This document shows, one piece after another, positions 16,610 through 25,031 of a stretch of 64,000 nucleotides of DNA. The notes below the pieces were generated by a model. That model searched no databases, was not told the DNA's origin, and saw only the letters and a program-made list of their open reading frames with translations. The position numbers were made by a program, and so were the translations under genes. Within the stretch, counting starts at the first letter, position 1; each line of letters starts with the position of its first letter. This DNA is from Nitrososphaerota archaeon (lineage in GTDB: Archaea > Thermoproteota > Nitrososphaeria > Nitrososphaerales > UBA183), in NCBI GenBank assembly GCA_029785685.1, contig JAFLZE010000001.1, forward strand, positions 64,282 through 128,281, in the 5' to 3' direction.

Positions 16610-17373
16610 CGGGCCGCTTCTCCACCATCGAGCGACACGACCTGCCCTGTGATGAAACTGGACTCTTCGCTGGCTAGGAAGAGCGCGAGGCTGGCGGCCT
16701 CCGACGGCTTTCCGAACCTGCCCATGGGGATGGCGCCGACGTAGGAGCGCCTTTGTTCCCTGCCAAGCCACTCTACCCAGGCAGTCTCAATCGACCCGAA
16801 GGCCATGCAGTTCACTCTGACCTTAGGGGCGAGCATCTTCGCCAGCATCTTGGTCATGGAGACGACAGCCCCCTTGGCTGAGGCGTAGATCAGACCGTCG
16901 GTATCCCCCACAAGGGCTGGTATCGAAGCTACGTTGACGATGGAGGAGCCCTGCTTCATCAGCCTGACTGCCCCTCGGACGCAGAGGAAGGTTCCGAACG
17001 TATCGACGGCGAAGACCCGCTTCCACATCTCAAGGGTGGTGTCTTCCAGACGGAGGTTCCAGAGCTTTGGGTCTGCCAAGCCCGCGGCATTGACCAAGAT
17101 GTCCAGCCCCCCCAACTTTCTTCTTACTTCCTCGAACATCGCGTCTACGCTGGAACTGTCTGAGACGTCCGCATGGACAACGAAGGCATTCCCCCCGGCG
17201 CCTTCGATGGTTCTGAGCACGGCCTCCCGGTGAGGAGGGCCTCCACGGTGGTTGACTGCCACAGTCGCCCCTTCCCTCGCGAAGAGCCTGGCCACCTCCG
17301 CGCCTATCCCCTGCGAGGAGCCGGTGACAAGGGCCCTCTTGCCCTCTAGCCTCAAGCGGCCCGACGAGTCCAT
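16606..17373 (-). CDS. Short-chain dehydrogenase/reductase
   Basis: Classical SDR of 255 residues. Cofactor motif TGSSQGIGAEVARLF, NAAG, and catalytic Ser (NVASIPALVG) with the YASAK Tyr-Lys pair. The end (GQVVSLDGGEAAR) is the typical SDR tail. Closest in style to 3-oxoacyl-ACP/acyl reductases or sugar/alcohol dehydrogenases; the substrate is not readable from the sequence. Asn/His (NHRGG) after beta2 hints at NADPH preference, an inference. Confidence 0.92.
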   Translation of the reverse strand: MDSSGRLRLEGKRALVTGSSQGIGAEVARLFAREGATVAVNHRGGPPHREAVLRTIEGAGGNAFVVHADVSDSSSVDAMFEEVRRKLGGLDILVNAAGLADPKLWNLRLEDTTLEMWKRVFAVDTFGTFLCVRGAVRLMKQGSSIVNVASIPALVGDTDGLIYASAKGAVVSMTKMLAKMLAPKVRVNCMAFGSIETAWVEWLGREQRRSYVGAIPMGRFGKPSEAASLALFLASEESSFITGQVVSLDGGEAAR

Positions 17374-17396
17374 TTCCCTGACTTAAGGGTTAGAGG

Positions 17397-17909
17397 CTAG
17401 GGCCTAGGCGCCCTTTCCCTGGCCGTCGCGCCGGCAGAGGCGTACTGTCTCAGGAACCGTATGTTGAAGAGCGAAGCCTTCGCCGAGTTCCTGACCATCT
17501 CGTCCGAGTCGGACTCTGCCTTTACGAGGACATCCTCCGAATCTGCGCTCCCGACTGAGCCCAGGGCTGCCGCCGACTCGTGCCGGACGATTGGATCCTT
17601 GTCTTCGATGACCGCCTTGGCCAGCGCTTTGTTCCCCTCCGAGAGCCCGATTTGGCCAAGGGAGAAAGCCGCCTCATGGCGGACCAAGGGGTCTGGATCA
17701 TGGAGCAAGACGTCCGCCAGGGCTGGGACAGACCCCTCCCCTCCGACCTCCGCCAAGATGCAGACGGCGTGGACACGGAGGACCAGGCTCGGCTCGTTCC
17801 TGAGGACTTCGATGAAATACGACTCGTCCTTGCGCCCCCACGCCTCTTCCATCCCCCTCATGATTGTCATGGCGTGGGCCTCGTCGTCGACCACTGTGCT
17901 GGTGTACAA
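17397..17909 (-). CDS. HEAT-repeat protein
   Basis: A 170-residue protein with about four PBS-lyase-like HEAT repeats (for example LADVLLHDPDPLVRHEAAFSLG, then AVIEDKDPIVRHESAAALG). Similar repeats occur in deoxyhypusine hydroxylase and in phycobilin lyases, but no metal-binding HE pairs in the hydroxylase arrangement are evident enough to claim it. The TTG at 17909 is about 25 nt from a TATA-like TTTATAG at 17934-17940; ATG at 17873 is an alternative. Confidence 0.82.
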   Translation of the reverse strand: MYTSTVVDDEAHAMTIMRGMEEAWGRKDESYFIEVLRNEPSLVLRVHAVCILAEVGGEGSVPALADVLLHDPDPLVRHEAAFSLGQIGLSEGNKALAKAVIEDKDPIVRHESAAALGSVGSADSEDVLVKAESDSDEMVRNSAKASLFNIRFLRQYASAGATARERAPRP

Positions 17910-17963
17910 CGTGCTGGAGTCGGCCTGGCTCGGCCTATAAATGAAGCGAAATCTTGACTTGGC

Positions 17964-18983
17964 TCAGGGCGTCAGGAGGATCTTACCCTGCACTTCACGG
18001 GACTCGACGATCTCGTGGGCTTCCTTTGCCGCCCTGAGAGGGAGCTCCCTGTAGATGAAGGGCTTGAGCCTGCCTGCGGACGTCAGCTCCATGACGCTCC
18101 TGATATCCTCTTTGGACTGACCGTAGACGCCCATCAGCTTCAGCTCTTCCTGGTACACCTTGCGGACGTCGACCTCGGACTTCGCCCCTGAAGTGAGGCC
18201 GAGTGTCAGCATCCTCCCTCCTCTGGCAAGGCAATCGAAGCTGGTTGGCCAAGTGTCCCCCCCTACGTGGTCGAATACGACAGAAGCCCCGAACCCGTCG
18301 GTTAGCGAGCGGACCCGCTCAACGAAGTCGTGAGACCTCGAGTCCACCACCGCATCTGCGCCCAGAGACTCCACGAACTGCCTCTTCTTCTCATCCCCCA
18401 CTGCTGCGATGACCCTGGCACCGAGGTGCTTGGCGACCTGGACCGCAGCGTGGCCGAGCCCACCTGCGGCCCCCCAGACCAAGACCGTGTCCCCCTCGCC
18501 TACGTTGGCCTTTGTCACGAGGCCGTTCCAGGCGGTCCCGAAGTTGACCGGGAGGGCCGCTGCAGCCTTCGGCTCGAGGTCTCCCAGAGGGAGGAGGTTC
18601 GTGGCAGGGACCTTCACCAGCTCTGCGTACCCCCCGTCGGTCGCGATCCCGACGAACCCCCTGGCCAGGCAGAGGTTCGGCTTGCCCAGGCGGCAGTAGA
18701 CACAGGTGCCGTCTGTAAGGACCGGGTAAACCAAGACCCTTGCCCCTGGCTCGACCTCCTTGGTGCCCAGGCCAATGGAGACGACCTCTCCGGCGATGTC
18801 GGCCCCCAGGATGTGTGGAAGGGGCGTCTTGTACCTCCCGCTCCTGGCCCAGACATCGATTCTGTTGACGCCGCAGGCCAATACTCTGATCAGCGCCTCG
18901 CCCGGACCAGGCTCAGGGTCCGGGGCTCCCTCGAGCTTGAGCGCCTCAGGCCCCCCTGGGCTGTGGTATCTTGCCGCTTTCAA
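17964..18983 (-). CDS. Zinc-type alcohol dehydrogenase-like oxidoreductase (MDR)
   Basis: Medium-chain dehydrogenase/reductase, 339 residues. N-terminal GroES-like domain with VLACGVNRIDVWAR, HILGADIAGEVVSIG, and a cysteine group CVYCRLGKPNLC that suggests a structural zinc; the NAD(P) motif is VWGAAGGLGHAAVQVAK. The usual catalytic-zinc His/Glu are partly changed (GAD instead of GHE), closer to quinone oxidoreductase or enoyl-CoA reductase members. It follows the HEAT gene's upstream region on the same strand. Confidence 0.9.
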   Translation of the reverse strand: MKAARYHSPGGPEALKLEGAPDPEPGPGEALIRVLACGVNRIDVWARSGRYKTPLPHILGADIAGEVVSIGLGTKEVEPGARVLVYPVLTDGTCVYCRLGKPNLCLARGFVGIATDGGYAELVKVPATNLLPLGDLEPKAAAALPVNFGTAWNGLVTKANVGEGDTVLVWGAAGGLGHAAVQVAKHLGARVIAAVGDEKKRQFVESLGADAVVDSRSHDFVERVRSLTDGFGASVVFDHVGGDTWPTSFDCLARGGRMLTLGLTSGAKSEVDVRKVYQEELKLMGVYGQSKEDIRSVMELTSAGRLKPFIYRELPLRAAKEAHEIVESREVQGKILLTP

Positions 18984-19016
18984 TCCCTGCGAATCAGAGA
19001 AGGGTCGTACTTAGGA

Positions 19017-20555
19017 CTATGCTGGAACCGCTGGCGCCGCTGCCGTGCGCTTTGGCGGCAACACGAGGCTCCACGCGAACACGATGGCCAGGTTGATTGC
19101 AAGGGCGACCAGGCCGATGTAGAGAACCCCCAGAGGAGAAGGCAGGGCGTAAGTCGAATAGTGCCAGATTGAGAAGTTGTTCTTCAGCTCCATCAGGCAC
19201 ACGCCGACTGCCTCGCCCACGAGGAGGCCGGTGATAAGAGAATGCTTGTTCATCCGTGTGGTGAAGAGACCGATGAAGACAGCCGGAAGCGTTTGGACGA
19301 TCATGATGCCGCCGAAGAGCTGCAGTTGTGTGGCATAGGTGGTGGCCACTACGAACACGAAGCCGAGGGCGATGAACTTGAAGGCGACTGAGACCCACTT
19401 CGAGAGCTGTGTCTCGCCCCGAGAAGTCATGTTCGGCCTGAACTCCCTCACTATGTTCCTGGTCAGCAGATTAGCCTGGGCGATGGCCATGATCGCGGCT
19501 GGGACGAGCCCGCCGATGAATATCCCCAGGAGGGCAACCCCGGCAAACCAAGAAGGCAGGGTGCTAAGGATCATGGCCGGGACGACCAGGATTCCTTGGG
19601 AGGCTGCCGGATACTGGTGCAGGAACGACAGCGCCCCGCTGTTGCCATATGCTAGGACGCCGAACATCGCTAGCGCCCCGAGCCCGAGGCCATAGAATGG
19701 CAGGAGCGAGGTGCTCTTGCGGAGCTTCTCGGAGTCCTGGGCTCTGAGAACGCCGTTTACAGCGTGCGGATAGAGGTACAGCGCTAGGGCGCTCACGAGG
19801 AAGGTGCTCCAGTATGTATTAGTGAGCGTTACCGGCAGGGTCGGCAGCACAGCCTTCGAACTTGCTGCTGCGGAGAAGGCGCTACTGAAGCCTCCTGACG
19901 AGACTACGACAGCCAGGACCCCGATAATCCCCAAGAAGATGAGGATGTCTTTCATAACTGCTTTCAGTGTCGCGCCGCGGAGGCCGCTGGCATATGTGAA
20001 GGCGGCCAGGACGATAAAAGCGACGATCAGGGCGAGCTCGGAGATGGTGGTCACGTCGCCCATGCCGTGAATCATGGCGATGATGACAGCCTGCATCCCC
20101 ACTATCTGCAGCGCGATGTAAGGAAGCTCTGCGATTATCCCGACGATTGCCACCAACATGGCCAAAGTCCTGCTGTTGAAGGTCCCCTTCACGAAGTCAG
20201 CGGCCGTTACGTAGCCCTTCTCGTGTGCGACCTTCCGTAGCTTCGGCATAACCACGATGGCAATGCCGAACGTTAGAGCGACGTAAGGTACAGCGAAGAA
20301 GTAGAACGCCCCCGTTCCTGGAACGCCGAATATGCCAGCGTAGGCTCCGGAAGGCACGGAGATGAATGTGTACGCGGTGTACAGGTCTGCACCCACCAGG
20401 AATCAGACCAGGACGGTCCCCAGCCGCCTCCCAGCCTAGGCCCACTCTCCCAGGTTGTTCATGTCCCCTCTCCTCCATCTGCCTCCCTAGAGACCAAGGA
20501 ACACGAAGACCACGAAGAGCGCCAGGAAGGTGACCATTCCGTCGATGGCTAGCAT
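19017..20555 (-). pseudogene. Sodium:solute symporter (SSS) gene with three in-frame stops
   Basis: Sodium/solute symporter homologue. From 20396 (GTG) down to 19017 the frame is fully open (459 codons), with many helices and the SSS segment GADLYTAYTFISVPSGAYAGI. Upstream, the same frame continues back to an ATG at 20553-20555 and reads recognisable SSS N-terminus (MLAIDGMVTFLALFVVFVFL; GGRWRRGDMNNLGEWA; AGRRLGTVLV), but it is broken by TAG at 20487-20489, TAG at 20436-20438 and TGA at 20403-20405. Two of the three stops fall where related proteins have Trp. Either a recent pseudogene, or the protein starts at the internal GTG and lacks the first helix. Confidence 0.8.
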
Positions 20556-20760
20556 GCCAGGACTTCCTCCCCAGCAGGTTGGCAGCCACGAAGAACAGGA
20601 CGCCGCATATGACCAGCCAGACCATCTGGTACCACCAGAAGAATGGGACGCCTCCCCACTCGGGATTCACGACGTTGTAGAACGGGACACCGAAGAGGAA
20701 GATGAACGGGATAAGAATCAAGACGGCGGCAGCGACGTCTCTTGACTTCACGCGCGACAC
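20197..20760 (-). pseudogene. DUF3311 membrane protein gene, stop lost and frame running into the symporter
   Basis: The first about 70 residues (LILIPFIFLFGVPFYNVV, then GVPFFWWYQMVWLVICGV) are a DUF3311 protein, two helices, a family that usually precedes and partners an SSS symporter. DUF3311 genes normally stop close to the symporter start, but here the frame runs on through non-native residues for about 360 nt. A 1-nt shift would place a TAG at the expected site (GCATGCTAG around 20549-20556), so an indel is likely. GTG start at 20760, about 20-30 nt from a TATA-like CCTATATTG. Confidence 0.65.
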
Positions 20761-20889
20761 CTATTCACCCATAGTTCCAATATAGGCCTGAGGACAATAT
20801 GTTTAGTTTGGGCCATAGTTGAGCGATTGCCGAATTTTGCACGCGGCATCCTGAGGCCGGGGGAAGGGGCTGCCGGGGGAGGACCCGGA

Positions 20890-22380
20890 TCAGTCAGGGA
20901 GAGGGGCCTCGTCCTTGCCATCCATCATCTTGCGATAGTACCACCCGGCGGTCCGCCTTGTGAAGTAGTAATCGTAGAGAGAGACGTGCCTGGCCTCGAG
21001 CCCGAGCAGGTACTCGTGAATCCTCTGGCCTGCGTCCCTCCCCTTGGCCATAGCTGCCACGACCAGGCTCTCTCCCGTCACCACGTCCCCCGCCGCGAAC
21101 ACGCCCGGGAGCGAGGTCATGGAACGGTCATCGACTGCGATCCCGTTCCTGCGGCCAGACTTGAGGCCGGCCAGCTTTCCGATGAACGAGTTCGGGCCGC
21201 GGCCTAGGGCGACGATGACCGAGTCGCACTCGAGGTCTACTGTCTCGCCGGTGGGTACAGGGCTCCTCCTCCCGGAGGCGTCGACCTCACCCAGCTTCAT
21301 CTTCGACATGGCCGCCTTGGTCACCCTACCTCCCTCCCCTGAGTACTCTTTCGGGGAGAGCAGGAGCCTAAGCCGGAGCCCCTCCTCCTTCCCCTCTTCG
21401 ACCAGTATCTTGTCGACCGGCATCTCCGCCTCTGTCCTCCGGTAGACAATCGTGACCTCGCCCCCCGTCAGCCTCTGGGCGACCCGGGCGCAGTCCAGGG
21501 CGCTGTTCCCTCCGCCTATGACCAGGACGCGCTTTCCGAGGTCGTAGCTCGGGTGCTCGAGGTAGCTGTCGACCCCTTCGGCAAAGACGTCTTCGAGGAA
21601 CTGGTACCCGTCGTAGACCCCCTTCAGGTCTGACCCAGGTGTGTCGGGCTTCGGCACGTCCTTGGCCCCCGTGGCGATGAGCACGGCGTCGTAGTCCGCC
21701 CGGAGGTCGTCGAACCTGACATCCCTCCCGACCTTCGTACCTGTCTTAGCATTCACGCCCATCCCCACTATCCTGGCAGCTTCGTAGCGGAGGACGTCCT
21801 TGGGGAGGTGGTAGTCCGGGATCCCATACCAAGCGGTCCCTCCCAGGCGGGGGAGCTCGTCGTAGATGGTCGCCGAATGGCCGAACCTCGTGAGCAGCTC
21901 CGCTGCGGCCAGCCCCGCGGGTCCCCCTCCGACCACCGCAACTTTCTTGCCGGAAGGAGGCCTCGAGACAGGGTCGGGCTGCCTGGACACGGCCCTCTCC
22001 CAGTCGGCAACGAAGCGCTGTATCATCCCCGAAGCCACAGGTTCTCCTCTGGTCCCAATGACGCAGGCTGTCTCACAGAGGCTGTCCAGTTGAGGACAGC
22101 AACGGGCCGTGGTACCCAGGAGAGGATTGGTCTCCCGTATCCTGCGGTAGGCGGTCGCCAAGTCCCCCCTAGACACGGCTTCGCACATGCCCCTGATGTC
22201 CGTCTGGAGCGGGCACACGTCCATGCATACCGGATTCCCGCAGGTGACGCACCGGCTGGCTTCCTCCATGGCCTGCTCCATGGTGTAGGGGAGCTGGACT
22301 TCCTCGAAATTCCCAGTCCTAGCCTCGGCGTCCAGTTTTGGGAACGGGAACTTGGCCGTCCTCTCTGTCTTGAGCGACAA
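20890..22380 (-). CDS. GltD/NfnB-like NAD(P)-dependent oxidoreductase
   Basis: Two-dinucleotide-binding flavoprotein of the glutamate synthase small-subunit family, 496 residues. N-terminal Fe-S ligands (CVTCGNPVCMDVCP and CCPQLDSLCETACV), FAD motif VAVVGGGPAGLAAAELL, NADPH motif RVLVIGGGNSALDCAR and the C-terminal FAD segment GVFAAGDVVTGESLVVAAMAKGRDAGQRIHEYL (shown in parts). The large glutamate synthase subunit is not nearby, so it may instead serve as an NfnB-like or other electron-transfer subunit. TTG start at 22380 with a CTTATTAG box near 22408-22416. Confidence 0.88.
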   Translation of the reverse strand: MSLKTERTAKFPFPKLDAEARTGNFEEVQLPYTMEQAMEEASRCVTCGNPVCMDVCPLQTDIRGMCEAVSRGDLATAYRRIRETNPLLGTTARCCPQLDSLCETACVIGTRGEPVASGMIQRFVADWERAVSRQPDPVSRPPSGKKVAVVGGGPAGLAAAELLTRFGHSATIYDELPRLGGTAWYGIPDYHLPKDVLRYEAARIVGMGVNAKTGTKVGRDVRFDDLRADYDAVLIATGAKDVPKPDTPGSDLKGVYDGYQFLEDVFAEGVDSYLEHPSYDLGKRVLVIGGGNSALDCARVAQRLTGGEVTIVYRRTEAEMPVDKILVEEGKEEGLRLRLLLSPKEYSGEGGRVTKAAMSKMKLGEVDASGRRSPVPTGETVDLECDSVIVALGRGPNSFIGKLAGLKSGRRNGIAVDDRSMTSLPGVFAAGDVVTGESLVVAAMAKGRDAGQRIHEYLLGLEARHVSLYDYYFTRRTAGWYYRKMMDGKDEAPLPD

Positions 22381-22487
22381 TTCTCTGAAAGTTTGCGCCC
22401 CGAAGTTGGGCTAATAAGGAAACGTGACGATTCTCAGGTTTGGAACGTGCGAAACCACCGGGCAGAATCATGGACTGACGTAAGGGG

Positions 22488-22603
22488 TGGCGGGCCCTGT
22501 GGGATTCGAACTCGCGGGCGACTTTAGCGCCTCCCACGGCATGCTGGTGACTCCCACAGCTAGCTAAGAGCCAGCCGCTCTAACCTGGCTGAGCCAAGGG
22601 CCC
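22488..22603 (-). tRNA. tRNA-Lys(CUU) with two introns and encoded CCA
   Basis: Minus-strand gene. Acceptor GGGCCCT (22603-22597) pairs with AGGGCCC (22498-22492); discriminator G (22491) and CCA (22490-22488) are in the DNA. D-stem GCTC/GAGC. Removing a 16-nt intron (22549-22564) at the canonical 37/38 site gives anticodon loop CTCTTAA closed by GCTGG/CCAGC. Removing a second, 22-nt intron (22511-22532) at the T-arm gives GTGGG-TTCGAAT-CCCAC. The second intron itself can form a GGCG/CGCC hairpin. Both removals are needed to make a normal tRNA. A TATA-like CTTTTAAT (22630-22637) lies 27 nt upstream. Confidence 0.93.
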
Positions 22604-22629
22604 ACCGAAGATGCGGCCGATTGGCCGGA

Positions 22630-22637
22630 ATTAAAAG
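22630..22637 (-). promoter_or_regulatory. TATA box of tRNA-Lys
   Basis: CTTTTAAT on the minus strand, 27 nt upstream of the first tRNA base, standard for archaeal tRNA genes. Confidence 0.6.
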
Positions 22638-22730
22638 GGTTCTCAATACCATTTACCAGCCAGGTGACGCCTGATAGGCGGTCGACGTATCGTAGCGAGA
22701 GATGGACGTCATACGAAGCCAACCTGGATT

Positions 22731-22738
22731 GATATAAT
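22731..22738 (+). promoter_or_regulatory. TATA box of the diphthine synthase gene
   Basis: GATATAAT ends about 20 nt before the ATG at 22759; transcript probably starts at or next to the start codon. Confidence 0.6.
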
Positions 22739-22758
22739 GGGCCGCATCAGGCAGACCC

Positions 22759-23799
22759 ATGGGCCGTCTCGCGTTCGTCGGACTGGGCCTCGGGCCCAGG
22801 GGAGCATCACTAGAAGCGCTTGACGAGTTGAAGGCGGCCGATATCGTATACCTCGAATACTACACCACGCCTCATGAGCCCGCCCTTCTAAGGGAGATTA
22901 CGAGGGCCACAGGGAAGGAACTGACAGTTGTGGACAGGGAATTCGTTGAGAGCGGGAGCAGGATATTGGACGAGGCGGCGACCAAGAGAGTTGCGCTAGC
23001 GACGCTGGGAGATCCGATGATAGCAACCACCCACGACGAGCTCAGGGCGAGGGCCATCAAGAAGGGAATCGAAAGCCGCGTCGTGCACTCGGCGAGCATC
23101 GCCTCCGCCGCCGCCAGCGAAAGCGGATTGCATTCGTACAAGTTCGCCAGAACTGTCACTGTGACAAGGGAGTCAGTGAGCAAGCTGACCCAAGCCTACC
23201 ACATCATCCACTCAAACCTCCTGGAGGGCGCACATACCCTTCTCCTGCTCGAGTACGACGCCCAGAGCGGAGACGGAGTGACTCCAGGGGGCGCCATGGC
23301 AGGGCTGCTACTGGCCGAGGCGAACTTCAAGCGCGGGGTGGTGTCTGAGGAGACGTTCGCCATCGTTCTCTCGAGGCTCGGCCGCGAAGGATACAAGTCA
23401 GCCGCCGGGAGCATCGGTGAACTTTCCAAGGGAGAGTACGGAGAGCCTCCCCACAGCGTCATAATCCCGGGAAGGCTGCACTTCTCCGAGGTCGAAGCTG
23501 TCGCAGCCATATTCGCCCTCTCGGCTAACGATGTCAGGAGCAACTCGGAGGGTATGCTCAGAACCGCCCAGGTGCTCGTCCCGAAGTACGTGGCCAAGAC
23601 GAAGAAGGCGTTAGGGTCGTTGAAACCGAAGCTGGGCGGGCAGTACGAGCACGTTGTGGAGAACGCGGAGCTCTACATGAAAGACGCCGAGAGCTTCTTG
23701 GCCAATGGAGAAGACGAGATGGCTATGCTGAGCGTCGGATACGCCGAAGGGCTTTTGGACTCCCTGGCGTTCGCGGGTGTGGCAAAGATAGACTGGTGA
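22759..23799 (+). CDS. dphB: Diphthine synthase fused to a C-terminal DUF357-like domain
   Basis: SAM-dependent methyltransferase of diphthamide synthesis on elongation factor 2. Residues 1 to about 255 are a tetrapyrrole-methylase-fold DphB (LAFVGLGLGPRGASLEALDEL, VALATLGDPMIATTHDEL, HSASIASAAASESGLHSYKF). The last about 85 residues (VPKYVAKTKKALGSLKPKLG... YMKDAESFLANGEDEMAMLSVGYAEGLLDSL) are an extra helical domain of DUF357 type. Length 346 versus about 260 for stand-alone DphB. Next gene, 3 nt on, is an HTH-nucleotidyltransferase. Confidence 0.93.
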   Translation: MGRLAFVGLGLGPRGASLEALDELKAADIVYLEYYTTPHEPALLREITRATGKELTVVDREFVESGSRILDEAATKRVALATLGDPMIATTHDELRARAIKKGIESRVVHSASIASAAASESGLHSYKFARTVTVTRESVSKLTQAYHIIHSNLLEGAHTLLLLEYDAQSGDGVTPGGAMAGLLLAEANFKRGVVSEETFAIVLSRLGREGYKSAAGSIGELSKGEYGEPPHSVIIPGRLHFSEVEAVAAIFALSANDVRSNSEGMLRTAQVLVPKYVAKTKKALGSLKPKLGGQYEHVVENAELYMKDAESFLANGEDEMAMLSVGYAEGLLDSLAFAGVAKIDW

Positions 23800-23802
23800 C
23801 AG

Positions 23803-24402
23803 ATGAAAAGCAAGAGGGTCCTCGCTGCCGTCTATTCGTTGGGGGTCACCGGGAGGAAGGCAGGAGCAAAGGAGCTCGCTTTGAGGCTCGACCTTAGCCC
23901 GAAGGAAGCGAGGGACGAACTCGGGAAGCTGTCGAGGCTCGGGCTGGTGAGACTCGGGAGCAAGGGAGCCGAGCTGACTCCGCGCGGAAGGAGGGCGATC
24001 AGGGTCGTTTTCATAGGAGGTGGGTTCGAGGTGATACACTACGGGCATCTGTACACCATAGAGAAGGCTCGGGCTCTGGGAGACGCGCTTGTGGTCTCCG
24101 TCGCCCGGGACAGTACGATCAGGAAGAGGAAGAATCGGGAACCCCTCGTTGGTGAGGGCGATAGGGCGAAACTGCTCTCGGCCCTCAGGTACATCGACGC
24201 CGCCGTACTGGGGGTCGAGGGGGACATATACCTCACACTCGAGAAGGTGAGTCCCGACGTGGTCGCCCTAGGTTACGACCAGCATCACGTGGAGGGGGAA
24301 ATCGCGAGAGAGGCGGCCCAGAGGGGAATGAAGCTCAAGGTGGTGCGCCTCGACTCCCCCTACCCAGGCATCAAGACGAGCAGGCTGCTGAATGACTTCT
24401 AG
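23803..24402 (+). CDS. ribL: RibL-like nucleotidyltransferase with N-terminal winged helix
   Basis: Archaeal FAD synthase (RibL)-type cytidylyltransferase. Residues about 66-199 have the core VVFIGGGFEVIHYGHLYTIEKA (HxGH site is HYGH), RDSTIRKRKNREPLVGEGDR and VALGYDQHH. An N-terminal about 65-residue HTH (GAKELALRLDLSPKEARDELGKLSRLGLV) precedes it, so the enzyme may sense DNA or another partner. It follows dphB with a 3-nt gap and overlaps the convergent translin gene by 4 nt. Confidence 0.88.
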   Translation: MKSKRVLAAVYSLGVTGRKAGAKELALRLDLSPKEARDELGKLSRLGLVRLGSKGAELTPRGRRAIRVVFIGGGFEVIHYGHLYTIEKARALGDALVVSVARDSTIRKRKNREPLVGEGDRAKLLSALRYIDAAVLGVEGDIYLTLEKVSPDVVALGYDQHHVEGEIAREAAQRGMKLKVVRLDSPYPGIKTSRLLNDF

Positions 24403-25031
24403 GTAGGACGGCCGAGTTTCTTCTCCAGCCGCGCCATGGAGCTGCTGACAGAGTTCCGCCCAATCTCTTCGGCGAGCAGCCCCCTGGTGTCCTCGACGAG
24501 CATCCGCGCCACGTCAATCTTCCTCCGGACCCCGTTCACGACGTGGTCATAGACTGCGAGGGGGGAGCATGCGGCGTAGAGGTCCTCCATGACCTGGAAG
24601 TACTTCTTGGCGCCTTTGAGGTCTCTCCCTAGGATCGAGTCTAACACCAGCCTCTTCAGCTCCCCCACTGCATCCAGAAGCCCGAGCAGGTACGCCTCGG
24701 GGGATGAGTCGATGCTCTCCATGGAAGGGATGGGTTTCCCCTTCGCGAGTGAGACCACTACGGAGGCCTCCACCACCTCGGTTTCAGGGGAGATGATGTA
24801 CCTCGACAAGGAGCCGTCTGTCCCCTTTTTGAGCTCTGTCAGCAGCGACTTCGCCTTCGAAAGCTCTCTTTCGCCGTCCTTGATCTTTCCTAGATGGACA
24901 GATATGATCGCCCGCGATGACGCCGAGATGACATCCCTGCTCCCCTTGATTACCCGGTCACGACGCTCGAGCTGTCCAGAGAACCTTAGCTCCGTCGCCT
25001 TCAGGGAACGTCTGACCGCGTCCAAACTCAA
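24399..25031 (-). CDS. Translin family RNA/DNA-binding protein
   Basis: Helical protein of 210 residues similar to archaeal translins (RDVISASSRAIISVHLGKIKDGE, PEAYLLGLLDAVGELKRLVLDSILG, CSPLAVYDHVVNGVRRKIDVARMLVEDTRG). Translins form octamers that bind RNA or single-stranded DNA; eukaryotic partners give nuclease activity (C3PO), but archaeal function is little known. It stands alone and is convergent with the RibL-like gene. Confidence 0.85.
   Translation of the reverse strand: MSLDAVRRSLKATELRFSGQLERRDRVIKGSRDVISASSRAIISVHLGKIKDGERELSKAKSLLTELKKGTDGSLSRYIISPETEVVEASVVVSLAKGKPIPSMESIDSSPEAYLLGLLDAVGELKRLVLDSILGRDLKGAKKYFQVMEDLYAACSPLAVYDHVVNGVRRKIDVARMLVEDTRGLLAEEIGRNSVSSSMARLEKKLGRPT

Noticed and set aside
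19017..20396. Symporter annotated as an ordinary intact gene from GTG 20396
   Set aside because: The same frame upstream encodes the missing N-terminus with stops, so calling it intact would hide the damage.
22492..22603. tRNA-Lys read without an anticodon intron, using the GCTGG/CTAGC stem
   Set aside because: It leaves 38 extra bases before the T-loop and no T-stem; the two-intron model gives a perfect anticodon stem and T-stem.
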